From: Isoetes taiwanensis
Taxonomy: Eukaryota; Streptophyta; Lycopodiopsida; Isoetales; Isoetaceae
Direction of reading: 5' to 3'
NCBI GenBank assembly: GCA_021234155.1
Contig: JAJEKV010000286.1
Location: 126,001-190,000, forward strand
Length of the DNA: 64,000 nucleotides
The position numbers were made by a program, and so were the translations under genes. Of the stretch, positions 11,991 to 23,690 are shown piece by piece (within the stretch, counting starts at the first letter, position 1; every line of letters begins with the position of its first letter). Below the pieces are notes generated by a model. The model ran no database searches, was not told the origin of the DNA, and was given only the letters and a program-made list of their open reading frames with translations.

Positions 11991-12199
11991 AAGTTTAGTC
12001 CTTTTGTCCACGCATGCTGTCAAAAACTCCTTTTTAAGGACAGACACCTTCAGGGCCCTGCACATACAACCACAAATCGTTCAAAAAATATAAAGGTTGA
12101 AGTTTAAAAATAATAAGATTTCCAAGCTTAAAACTTACACTGCCTGTTGGATATTTCTATTGTCCTTCTCAAGCTCAGCTTCATTGATAATTACACAGC
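11991..12199 (-). repeat. direct repeat copy 2, carrying a coiled-coil exon end
   Basis: Second copy of the element at 10872-11077, including the minus-strand coiled-coil peptide and the adjacent GTAAGT donor. It lies immediately downstream, in minus orientation, of the eroded membrane-protein copy. The exon might once have been spliced to that gene, but the single-exon copy at 7836-9716 shows no need for it. Confidence 0.55.
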
Positions 12200-12205
12200 A
12201 CATTT

Positions 12206-13739
12206 TAGAATAAGAAAAGCATAGATAGATAGATATAACACATTTGAGCCCAAAGCTTCCATGCTCTGCAAAGCACACCAGCATAATTCAAAGCTCAGAA
12301 TCCCTGTTGATGTTGTAAGTTCTGGAAAGAGAGTCCGTGTATTCAATGCAAGCTCGGCTCCTAAAATGGCTCTCTTTGTTCTCAATATATCCCTCACAGA
12401 CAGAATTGCAGCAAAGTTACACAAGCTAGGCCAACATCTGGCCCAAAGTGATGATATAAAGTTGCTCACACATATCAACTTGAGACAAAATGCAAGCAAA
12501 AGGAGGCATCCACGTGCTAGAGCCCGAGCTAAGACGGAAATAATGGCATAAAATCCAAGTTCAATGCCCTCCAATTCTCTTAGATCTATATTCCAGGATA
12601 AGATTTTGATTTCGTTAACTGGAAGACCCTCTGAGAATAGAGTAGTTATAAAGCGGGACATATCTTGGAACCGTGAGTACTGTAAAAAAATAAGGCCAGG
12701 TTCTAAGAATCGCTTTATGTCGGATTTGAGATTCTCCAAAATCCTATATCTAGCCGCACCGAAAGAACCCCGGCAAGCATTTGATCGCTACAAAAGCATG
12801 ATCCCAAACACGAGACCCATAAAGCACTTTCCAATATACATGATCGCCGGATTTGAAAATGAAGCCGGCGACAAACCTTGTCCCACAAAGAGAGCACATA
12901 CCAAAGATCCGAGGTCTCTACCCACAAAAATGAATAATCGGTTTTGACATAAACCAAATGCTTAAAAACTCCAAACTCTTTTAAATGCCCTTCATAATAA
13001 TCCTTGCGGAAAGATACCCAATTGCGGATTATTTTGTTGTGGCCAAGAAATGTCATCATTTTTATCAAGAGACAATCAATCAATGTTTCGTCGATGCGAT
13101 CAAACCCCTCGTCCTCGCAGGTTTCATCGTCATTCAAATCTCCGGAAGGCGAAGGCCGCCATAGCCGAAAAGATTTCATGGTGCGGCGATGGTTATAATA
13201 AGCACAAAGGGTAGAAGAAATTGGTAGCCCGTGAGATGGCGTGAATTGTTTAAGATTGGTGAGGTAGAAAGCCGATTCAAAATGCGAAGAGAGGCGTAGC
13301 CGCAATGGCCAAATCAAAGGAGTGAGCCGCAGAAGCGCAAGAAGAGGGCTTAACGTGAACATAAATGAAAAAAAAAAATGAAGATGAGGAGTGAGATCGG
13401 GTGGGGGAAGATAATCCCAATGCTACAAGTGGAGAAATTAGAGCCTGAGAGAGAGGACCGAGCGCGCCATCAAGGCCCCGCCAACCAAAGAACACATTGA
13501 AATATCGGGCCACCTCGCAAAGAAAGAGGGCCGCAGAGGGCTAATATGAAGAAATCAAGATATCCGGCCACGAAGAGCCGATAGATGTCGATCACTCTTT
13601 GGGAGAAGCTGGGCTTCACCGCTGCCCATATGATTAAGAATATCAGTATTAGAAACGCCAGCCATGATAGTATTTTCTTCAGGCTCTTCAAAATCCAACT
13701 ACAAGAGGATCTGATAATGGTCGCCCCCTTCCAGGCCAT
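12206..13739 (-). pseudogene. second, eroded copy of the membrane-protein gene
   Basis: The minus strand carries the same protein as 7836-9716 in at least three frames: 13470-13739 (N-terminus with LKKILSWLAFLILIFLIIWA), 12715-13513 (middle, scrambled) and 12191-12739 (from ENLKSDIKRF through SWNIDLRELEGIELGFYAII to GAELALNTR). It then ends in an unrelated tail, and the last 170 or so residues of the intact protein are missing. Many differences from the intact copy are clustered indels at CAG, CTG and CG sites, for example around 12755-12775, 13295-13330 and 13455-13490. Some breaks may therefore be consensus errors rather than true mutations. The C-terminal truncation is real at this resolution. 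Confidence 0.8.
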
Positions 13740-13864
13740 TTGAACTAGTTATCGGAGTAAATTTCCAGTTGAAGTGGGCAAATCCTTGGGTAAAAACTTA
13801 TGTTCCCGGGTAAAAATATTTGTTCGGCTTGAAATAGTATTTCCTTAATCTAGCATATTGCTGA

Positions 13865-16800
13865 CAAGCCTTAAATTTGAAGTGTTCGGTACCCTTCTTG
13901 GGGGTCTTAGGGACGCTTCACATGTCACCGGCAAAAACTTGCCGGACGTCAAGCCGTTGAGCCGTTGAGGTGCAAACTGCTCCAGCAGTTCGGGACGAGC
14001 AGCTCGGACGTCAAACCGGCCGTCTCAGTTTTAGCTCATGTGAATACTTACAAATTTACATGTGAGGCGTCTCTTAGCCATGCAGAGAATGGCCAATTTT
14101 TTTTTGCCATTCTTAAGACAGAGAATGGCCAATTTTTTTTTGACATTCTTAAGAATGGCAAGGGAAAAAAATATACCATTCCATAGAAAAGCTTAGGGAA
14201 AATTTGCCCTTCAAAAGAATGGCCATGATTTTCAAAAAAAAAATATATTATTCATAATATATATACCTTTACTCATTTTTTAACATTGTCTAACAAAATA
14301 AAAATGGCCAAAACATAAAACATTTGATTGTCCAACTTTTTTATTATCTCTCCAAGTCTAGATTCAATCAACAACGAACACAAATGCTTAAAGTGACGAT
14401 TTATTTTATTGGTTGGTACTTGGTACCTTGGTGGTGGTGGCATGCAAGTTATAAATGCAAAAAAAAAAAAAGAAGAAGTGAAGGTGTAAAAAGCTCCCCT
14501 TTTCCGGATTTTCCTTATTATCTCTCCTCCTTTTCTTTCCCGCCCACCAAAAGGCTCATCGCTCCTCCTTTTCCTTAGCCGCCTAATCTCTTCGCTTGCA
14601 TGCATTGCATTTGATGTGATCAATTGACCAATTCGGCTACAATTTGTTCCTTTTCTGCTGTGATGTCTTCCTTTCCAAGATCTAGTGATCAGAGGTATAT
14701 ATAGGGTAGATATTTTCTGTATTTCAATGTTCTGATTCAAAAGAGAGATGTTGTCTTTTTTTTTCCTTCTTTTCTTATCCATCTCTTTCTGCAAATTTTC
14801 TTCCTAAATGGGAGGCCAAAAAAAGATCGAAGGCAGCAAAAGCTTCCTAGGAAAGCCTTTGGCTTTTCAAAGTCTTCTCATGCCAATCCAGATTCCTCTC
14901 ATGGGAATAATGCATCACTAGACCTTAACTTAAATCCTGAAGCAGATCCTTATGTTGACTTGGAAGATTTAGATTTTAAGCAGATCCTTATGTTGACTTG
15001 GAAGATTTAGGTTTTGTGGTTGAAGAGGTGGAGGATGGTGAATCTGGAAAAAAGGAGTATGTGAGAACATGGAAGCCAAGTTGGGCAGATCTCTATCCAT
15101 GGAACAGGCCTGTGGGAATTCCCCCAAATCAGAGAATCAAATGTTCTTATTGCATGGAATATCAAATGGACACGCCTTTTGCAAGGGAAGGAAGTAAGTC
15201 TTTGCAAAGAGGGGCTTTAGAGACTCATGACAGATCCCAAGTGCATAAACTTGCAGTGTTGAGGATAAATGCAAAGAAAACCCCTACAAGCTATACTATT
15301 CCTCAACATGTGATGACTATGTGTGAGCAAGAGAAGGCACGTATTATTTCTGTTATGAAGTGTGCATATAAAGTTGCCTCTCAATTACAGTCACTAAAAG
15401 AATATGAGAGGCTTTGTGCCTTTCAATGATGAATATTCAGCGTATACTAATCTAATGGCCGGTACGTGCACTGCTTTTTTTACTATTTGTTTCATTCTCC
15501 ATGTTCTTTGTTTGATTATAATATGTTCATATAATATAAGACTTCATTTTTTTTCTATATTCTATTCTTTTGCAAATTGCAAATGCTTTATATAGGTTCA
15601 TATAAGGAGTTATATCTTGTTAATTCTTCTTCTTTGTGACCTTTAGGCAAAGAGTTCATGGCAGCGGCACATCGAGCATATCTTATGCATTTGCTAGAAG
15701 AAGTCAAGGGAAGTCCATTTTATTCTATATTGATTGATGAGAGTACGGACCGGGCTTTGGAACAACATTTGATTGTGTACACATGCTACTTGACGGAGAA
15801 AGGAAAAGGCATTCCTTGCACACGTTTCTTAAAGTTGCTTGGGATTAAGGACGGTACATCGGATACCATTTATCAAAGTCTCATTGCTTGTTTAGCTGAC
15901 TTGGGTTTACCAATATCAAGGCTAGTGGTTTACCAATATCAAGGCTAGTGGGTATTGCAACAGATGGTTGTAGTAGTATGGTTGGGTCTCAAAACGGACT
16001 TGTCACTCAATTACGAAGGGATGTGCCACATTTGGTTGGTGTACATTGTGTGGCCCATCGAGAAGCTCTTGCAGCAAATGATGCCTTTAATTTCTTTCCA
16101 GTGTTCAAAGATTTGGAGAAGTTGGCAAGAAAAGTATGCTCATGGGTAGGCAGGTCTAGCAAGAGGCATGAGAAATTGCGCTCGTTGGAGGAAGCTTTTG
16201 AGTTACCAAAGTTAAACTTGCAGCAAATTCATGAGGTAAGATGGTTGTCTCATGGTAATGTACTCACTCGCATTATTAAGTTGATGCCTGCTCTATTGCG
16301 TCTATGGGAGACGAATAATGAACGTGAGCTTCTAGCATCCTTTGAAAAGGCGAGTATCCAATTTTATTTTCATTTCCTTGCCGATGTTTTGCTTGAGCTT
16401 AATCTTTTAAACAAGCAATTTCAAGAAGGAAGCATTGAGATCTCAAGCATCTCGTCTACGGTTGCCTCCACTATTGGGATTTTAAAGTCAATGTTTGTTG
16501 GAAACTCATTTGGAAGGGGAGCAAAGTATACAACCAAGTTCTTCTCTATGGTCAATGAGTTTCATGGCCATCTTGTTTATGATGATAATGATGGAATTAC
16601 TCACCGTGCTTTTATTTGATACATTTATAGTTGTTAAGTAAAGTGGTGACTATCACTAATTTTATATAAATGATGGTGGATTTTGTAATAGGTATGCGCT
16701 TTCATTTGATACATCATCATTTGAAGAGATAATTGCTTCGTGTAGTAGGCTTGGTCAACAATACGTGTTGAAAGTTATATCATGTTTGAAGACAAGATTT

Positions 16801-17646
16801 AACATGGAAGACACATGTAATGTTTTAGTAAGCACAAAAGCTTTTAGCACAAATGATTATGCAAGCAATGAGAAGGAAATGGAAGGTGAAACTGAAAGGT
16901 GGACAAGAACTTTATGCAAGAACTTTAGTGAAGGTAAATATGCATTTGTTGATGTTGAGAAATGCATTGGACAATCTTATGCCTTTGTAGTGAGATTAAT
17001 GGTGCAGCATGGCCGTAAAAATATGAGGGCATTGTGGGATGCTTATAGACGAAATGATTTTAACTTTGATGTTTATGACGAGGTGATGAAACTATGGCAA
17101 GCACTTCTTGTTCTTCCAAAGAAGCACAAAGTGGAATGTGAGCGTGGTTTCTGACGACAAAACGTGATAAAAGATGATTTACGAGAAAGTTTGAAGCTGG
17201 CCACTCTTGAGACCTTAATGTTTTTATCACTATCAGCGCCTGATGTGGGAGATGCAAATTATGATCTGATTTTTGCTACTTGGATGCAAGACAAGCAACG
17301 CCGCACGGTGCCATTATGAAACATATCAATATGAGTTATTTTGGATCCTTTTATAGTTATCAAGACTTGCTGGTTGCTGCCATTATGTTGTGAAACATAT
17401 TATAATACTGCTGCTGCTAAGGTTATTTTGTATCATTTTCATAGTTATAAGAGTTAAAAAGTTTAAGTTTCGAATGTCTTTTAATGTTTTTCTTTCTTAT
17501 TTTCATGCTTTAAGCTTTGAATGTCTCTCTTAAATCTGGACATGCAAAAGAATGGCAGACCAAAAATTCGCCCTTCAAATTGAATGGCAAGGTGCAAACT
17601 TGCCTTTCAAAAAAAAACTAGGGGTCCCATTCAAATTTAAGGCTTG
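13865..17646 (+). mobile_element. hAT-superfamily DNA transposon (copy 1, both ends present)
   Basis: The ends form a terminal inverted repeat: CAAGCCTTAAATTTGA on the left at 13865 and TCAAATTTAAGGCTTG on the right ending at 17646. Flanks are GCATATTGCTGA and ATTGCAGG. The same place without the insertion exists at about 10220-10240 (AGCATATTGCAGGAAA), which proves insertion into the upstream flank of the second membrane-gene copy. The repeated ATTGC with partial extension fits a decayed 8-bp target duplication. Subterminal DNA holds inverted words GAATGGCCA and TGCCATTC near 14085-14230 and again near 17550-17590. The cargo is one spliced hAT transposase gene on plus. Confidence 0.85.
14998..17319 (+). 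pseudogene. hAT transposase, ZMYM/ZNF862-like with DUF4371-type catalytic core
   Basis: The first exon (from 14998) encodes a TTF-like zinc-finger region with IKCSYCMEYQ and a later HDRSQVHK. After an intron near 15463-15655, FYSILIDESTD supplies the first catalytic Asp and GIATDGCSSMVG the second acidic region, followed by VHCVAHREAL. The insertion domain runs to 16619. A short intron (about 16617-16691) precedes the last exon, which ends in the hAT dimerisation region (VECERGF to ANYDLIFATWM). Transposases of this class cut and paste DNA in the nucleus. Two lesions are visible: a 22-base tandem duplication near 15907-15949 shifts the frame just before the catalytic segment, and a TGA at about 17151 interrupts the dimerisation domain. 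Copy 3 has CGA at that place. Confidence 0.85.
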
Positions 17647-17680
17647 ATTGCAGGAAAGTTTTCGATAGATTTTATACATA

Positions 17681-19064
17681 GGGTACGTTCGCACGTGCCT
17701 TTAGGTTAGAATTCCCTTAAGGTTTTAACATTTTGCCTTCACACCAGTATTTTAAGTTAGTTTTACGTTAATATTTTTATTTAACGTTCTGTTAACTTTT
17801 ATAACGTAAAACGTCTAACTTAAAATTGGTTCATTCTAGTTTATGTTAAGTTAGTATATTTAACCCAAAGTTAACGGAAAATTAAAATTACACTAAAATT
17901 AAAGTGACATTTTAATCTCACTTTAAGTTTAAGAGAGGACGGAAGAACGAAGTGAAAATGGCGGACAACAGAGGTGAGGTCGCACTTGAATTGGAGCTCT
18001 CGTTAGAGCTCGACGCCGTGCCATCATAGGTCGTGGTTGGGGGATAGCTAGAGCTGGTGGCAAAGATACATGCGCTTCTTCACAACCCCGCACTTAACAA
18101 GACGAGGATGCGTGATCCGTTGGAGCAGGTTAGTTTATCTTGAACTTAATTTTATGAAATGGGGGAGGCTTGGGGATCTCATATATATGCCTTTATGTTT
18201 TCTTTGCTTTTCTGATCTCCAAATTCAATCAAATAAAGCAGGATGTTGGTTGAGTTAGAGGGGCGATGATTAATGTTGTTGTTCAACCAGCTCATTTATA
18301 GTTGCTTTGTTGAGATGCACACAACTTGTCCTTATTGTATTTATTTATTTCTGACATTTCTTAAAATTGTGAAGGCAATTGGTCTTCAATGGATGCAGAA
18401 TGTTCTTCCCCTTCTCCATTTCAACTATACCTGATATACAGAAAAGAAAATACAGCCTGAGATGCTTATCAATTTTATTTTACTTACTAATCTTTCAAAC
18501 AACCCCGGCAGTGCTCTGGGCTTGTGATATGTTATAAGCATTGCCCAGCGTTGGATATGGTATATAAGCATTGCCCAGCTTGCTTATAGTGATATTTGGA
18601 TTTGATGAACCAAATCATCATGTGTAAGGATCCCTATTTCTTCTTCATCAATGTAAACATGCTATTTCAAATATGTTCCATCAACATTGAGTGGTGGAGG
18701 CAACTTCACCTCGCTGCCAGTAGGAACTGTGTACCTAATAGGACCCTTAATCACACGGTTCAGCTCTCAAATAATCACTGGCATGTTGGAGGGCAAAATG
18801 TGGTCTTTTTTGCTGTAGTGTAAACTAGACCAAAACTACAATCTCTACTATTACTTGCCAGAAAAGAAGCAAGACACCATAATCGTTATAACAAATCATG
18901 ATTACATAGGTTATTGTGGGGCTGTGATTAATTCCACAAAGCCAGAGATAGCCATGTTTGCAGGATGGTTTTGGAAAAGCTATAACAAATTCATTGTTAT
19001 TTCTAATGGAAATGCTAGTGTTACAGTTTAGATGACTAGTGAAAATGCCAGTCTAACAAAATAC
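17681..19064 (+). mobile_element. Harbinger-like element, 5' part, copy 1
   Basis: The sequence begins GGGTACGTTCGCACG directly after TTTTATACATA, inside the flank that follows the hAT element. A GGG-starting end beside a TA-rich target resembles PIF/Harbinger elements. The first 250 bases are dense in AACGTT, GTTAAC and TAACGT words. A short reading frame follows near 17959 (starting MADNRGEV), interrupted here. The right end is missing because the tandem repeat junction cuts it at 19064. The class call rests on the end sequence only; no transposase domain is visible. Confidence 0.45.
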
Positions 19065-20330
19065 ATTGTGTGGCCCATCGAGAAGCTCTTGCAGCAAATG
19101 ATGCCGTTAATTTCTTTCCAGTGTTCAAAGATTTGGAGAAGTTGGCAAGAAAAGTATGCTCATGGGTAGGCAGGTCTAGCAAGAGGCATGAGAAATTGCG
19201 CTCGTTGGAGGAAGCTTTTGAGTTACCAAAGTTAAACTTGCAGCAAATTCATGAGGTAAGATGGTTGTCTCGTGGTAATGTACTCACTCGCATTGTTAAG
19301 TTGATGCCTGCTCTATTGCGTCTATGGGAGACGAATAATGAACGTGAGCTTCTAGCATCCTTTGAAAAGCCGAGTATCCAATTTTATTTTCATTTCCTTG
19401 CCGATGTTTTGCTTGAGCTTAATCTTTTAAACAGGCAATTTCAAGAAGGAAGCATTGAGATCTCAAGCATCTCGTCTACGCTTGCCTCCACTATTGGGAT
19501 TTTAAAGTCAATGGTTGTTGGAAACTCATTTGGAAGGGGAGCAAAGTATACAACCAAGTTCTTCTCTATGGTCAATGAGTTTCATGGCCATCTTGTTTAT
19601 GATGATAATGATGGAATTACTCACCGTGCTTTTATTTGATACATTTATAGTTGTTAAGTAAAGTGATGACTATCACTAATTTTATATAAATGATGGTGGA
19701 TTTTGTAATAGGTATGCGCTTTCATTTGATACATCATCATTTGAAGAGATAATTGCTTCGTGTAGTAGGCTTGGTCAACAATACGTGTTGAAAGTTATAT
19801 CATGTTTGAAGACAAGATTTAACATGGAAGACACATGTAATGTTTTAGTAAGCACAAAGCTTTTTAGCACAAATGATTATGCAAGCAATGAGAAGGAAAT
19901 GGAAGGTGAAACTGAAAGGTGGACAAGAACTTTATGCAAGAACTTTAGTGAAGGTAAATATAAATTTGTTGATGTTGAGAAATGCATTGGACAATCTTAT
20001 GCCTTTGTAGTGAGATTAATGGTGCAGCATGGCCGTAAAAATATGAGGGCATTGTGGGATGCTTATAGACGAAATGATTTTAACTTTGATGTTTATGACG
20101 AGGTGATGAAACTATGGCAAGCACTTCTTGTTCTTCCAGCAAAGCTGGTGGAATGTGAGCGTGGTTTAAACGACAAAACATGATAAAAGATGATTTCTGA
20201 GAAAGTTTGAAGCTGGCCACTCTTGAGACCTTAATGTTTTTATCACTATCCGCTACCGATGTGGGAGATGCAAATTATGATCCGATTTTTGCTACTTGGA
20301 TGCAAGACAAACAAGCGCCAAGACGGTGCC
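19065..20330 (+). pseudogene. hAT transposase 3' half, tandem copy 2
   Basis: This repeats the C-terminal two thirds of the hAT transposase, from VHCVAHREAL-equivalent sequence through exon end 19639, the short intron, and the last exon from 19711. The first 650 residues of the parent are absent because the unit begins inside the gene, so it cannot encode a full enzyme. The dimerisation domain is frameshifted at about 20140-20170 (VECERGLNDKT then stop). Differences from copies 1 and 3 cluster at GC-rich positions. Confidence 0.85.
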
Positions 20331-20666
20331 ATTATGAAACATATCAATATGAGTTATTTTGGATCCTTTTATAGTTATCAAGACTTGTGGTTCTTTGCCA
20401 TTATGTTGTGAAACATATTATAATATTTATTCTTCGCTAAGGTTATTTTGTATCATTTTCATAGTTATAAGAGTTAAAAAGTTTAAGTTTCGAATGTCTT
20501 TTAATGTTTTTCTTTCTTATTTTCATGCTTTAAGCTTTGAATGTCTCTCTTAAATCTGGACATGCAAAAGAATGGCAGACCAAAAATTCGCCCTTCAAAT
20601 TGAATGGCAAGGTGCAAACTTGCCCTTCAAAAAAAAACTAGGGGTCCCATTCAAATTTAAGGCTTG

Positions 20667-22090
20667 ATTGCGGGAAAGTTTTCGATAGATTTTTATACAT
20701 AGAGACGCTCAAGACGCGTGCCTTTAGGTTAGAATTCCCTTAAGGTTTTAACATTTTGCCTTCACACCAGTATTTTAAGTTAGTTTTACGTTAATATTTT
20801 TATTTAACGTTCTGTTAACTTTTATAACGTAAAACGTCTAACTTAAAATTGGTTCATTCTAGTTTATGTTAAGTTAGTATATTTAACCCAAAGTTAACGG
20901 AAAATTAAAATTACACTAAAATTAAAGTGACATTTTAATCTCACTTTAAGTTTAAGAGAGGACGGAAGAACGAAGTTGTGAAAATGGCCGGACATCGAGG
21001 TGAGGTCGCTTTGAATTGGAGCTCGGTTAGAGCCTCGACGGCCGCCATCATAGGTCGTGGTTGGGGGATAGCTAGAGCTGGTTGCAGTACATCTGCTTCT
21101 TCACAACCTGCACCAGAACAAGACGAGGATGCAGATCCGTTGGAGCAGGTTAGTTTATCTTGAACTTAATTTTATGAAATGGGGGAGGCTTGGGGATCTC
21201 ATATATATGCCTTTATGTTTTCTTTGCTTTTCTGATCTCCAAATTCAATCAAATAAAGCAGGATGTTGGTTGAGTTAGAGGGGCGATGATTAATGTTGTT
21301 GTTCAACCAGCTCATTTATAGTTGCTTTGTTGAGATGCACACAACTTGTCCTTATTGTATTTATTTATTTCTGACATTTCTTAAAATTGTGAAGGCAATT
21401 GGTCTTCAATGGATGCAGAATGTTCTTCCCCTTCTCCATTTCAACTATACCTGATATACAGAAAAGAAAATACAGCCTGAGATGCTTATCAATTTTATTT
21501 TACTTACTAATCTTTCAAACAACCCCGGCAGTGCTCTGGGCTTGTGATATGTTATAAGCATTGCCCAGCGTTGGATATGGTATATAAGCATTGCCCAGCT
21601 TGCTTATAGTGATATTTGGATTTGATGAACCAAATCATCATGTGTAAGGATCCCTATTTCTTCTTCATCAATGTAAACATGCTATTTCAAATATGTTCCA
21701 TCAACATTGAGTGGTGGAGGCAACTTCACCCTCATTTGCCGATAGGGAACTGTGGTACCCTAATAGGACCCTTAATCACTGCGGTTCAGCTCTCAAATAA
21801 TCACTCGCATGTTGGAGGGCAAAATGTGGTCTTTTTTGCTGTAGTGTAAACTAGACCAAAACTACAATCTCTACTATTACTTGCCAGAAAAGAAGCAAGA
21901 CACCATAATCGTTATAACAAATCATGATTACATAGGTTATTGTGGGGCTGTGATTAATTCCACAAAGCCAGAGATAGCCATGTTTGCATGATGGTTTTGG
22001 AAAAGCTATAACAAATTCATTGTTATTTCTAATGGAAATGCTAGTGTTACAGTTTAGATGACTAGTGAAAATGCCAGTCTAACAAAATAC
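20667..22090 (+). mobile_element. Harbinger-like element, 5' part, copy 2
   Basis: Second unit of the element described at 17681, preceded by the duplicated flank GCGGGAAAGTTTTCG; the element itself starts at about 20702. Its start is diverged (AGACGCTCAAGACGCG instead of GGTACGTTCGCACG). The internal frame at 20978-21163 is open for 61 codons here (MKMAGHRGEV, ending in an Asp/Glu-rich stretch before a GTTAGT donor-like site). It could be the first exon of an ORF1-type protein, but nothing identifies it further. Confidence 0.45.
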
Positions 22091-23362
22091 ATTGTGTGGC
22101 CCATCGAGAAGCTCTTGCAGCAAATGATGCCTTTAATTTCTTTCCAGTGTTCAAAGATTTGGAGAAGTTGGCAAGAAAAGTATGCTCATGGGTAGGCAGG
22201 TCTAGCAAGAGCCATGAGAAATTGCGCTCGTTGGAGGAAGCTTTTGAGTTACCAAAGTTAAACTTGCAGCAAATTCATGAGGTAAGATGGTTGTCTCGTG
22301 GTAATGTACTCACTCGCATTGTTAAGTTGATGCCTGCTCTATTGCGTCTATGGGAGACGAATAATGAACGTGAGCTTCTAGCATCCTTTGAAAAGGCGAG
22401 TATCCAATTTTATTTTCATTTCCTTGCCGATGTTTTGCTTGAGCTTAATCTTTTAAACAAGCAATTTCAAGAAGGAAGCATTGAGATCTCAAGCATCTCG
22501 TCTACGGTTGCCTCCACTATTGGGATTTTAAAGTCAATGTTTGTTGGAAACTCATTTGGAAGGGGAGCAAAGTATACAACCAAGTTCTTCTCTATGGTCA
22601 ATGAGTTTCATGGCCATCTTGTTTATGATGATAATGATGGAATTACTCACCGTGCTTTTATTTGATACATTTATAGTTGTTAAGTAAAGTGGTGACTATC
22701 ACTAATTTTATATAAATGATGGTGGATTTTGTAATAGGTATGCGCTTTCATTTGATACATCATCATTTGAAGAGATAATTGCTTCGTGTAGTAGGCTTGG
22801 TCAACAATACGTGTTGAAAGTTATATCATGTTTGAAGACAAGATTTAACATGGAAGACACATGTAATGTTTTAGTAAGCACAAAGCTTTTTAGCACAAAT
22901 GATTATGCAAGCAATGAGAAGGAAATGGAAGGTGAAACTGAAAGGTGGACAAGAACTTTATGCAAGAACTTTAGTGAAGGTAAATATGCATTTGTTGATG
23001 TTGAGAAATGCATTGGACAATCTTATGCCTTTGTAGTGAGATTAATGGTGCAGCATGGCCGTAAAAATATGAGGGCATTGTGGGATGCTTATAGACGAAA
23101 TGATTTTAACTTTGATGTTTATGACGAGGTGATGAAACTATGGCAAGCACTTCTTGTTCTTCCAGCAAGCACAGTGGAATGTGAGCGTGGTTTCCGACGA
23201 CAAAACGTGATAAAAGATGATTTACGAGAAAGTTTGAAGCTGGCCAGTCTTGAGACCTTAATGTTTTTATCACTATCTACGCCTGATGTGGGAGATGCAA
23301 ATTATGATCTGATTTTTGCTACTTGGATGCAAGACAAGCAACGCCGCACGGTGCCATTATGA
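22091..23362 (+). pseudogene. hAT transposase 3' half, tandem copy 3 (cleanest)
   Basis: Third copy of the hAT 3' part: frame 22096-22665, the 70-base intron, then 22737-23362. Here the dimerisation domain is uninterrupted (VECERGFRRQNVIKDD through ANYDLIFATWMQDKQ to a natural stop). This copy is therefore the best guide to the original C-terminus and shows that the TGA in copy 1 and the frameshift in copy 2 are secondary. It lacks the N-terminal zinc finger and first catalytic residue, so it is not functional alone. Confidence 0.85.
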
Positions 23363-23690
23363 AACATATCAATATGAGTTATTTTGGATCCTTTTATAGT
23401 TATCAAGACTTGCTGGTTGCTGCCATTATGTTGTGAAACATATTATAATACTGTTGCTGCTAAGGTTATTTTGTATCATTTTCATAGTTATAAGAGTTAA
23501 AAAGTTTAAGTTTCGAATGTCTTTTAATGTTTTTCTTTCTTATTTTCATGCTTTAAGCTTTGAATGTCTCTCTTAAATCTGGACATGCAAAAGAATGGCA
23601 GACCAAAAATTCGCCCTTCAAATTGAATGGCAAGGTGCAAACTTGCCCTTCAAAAAAAAAACTAGGGGTCCCATTCAAATTTAAGGCTTG

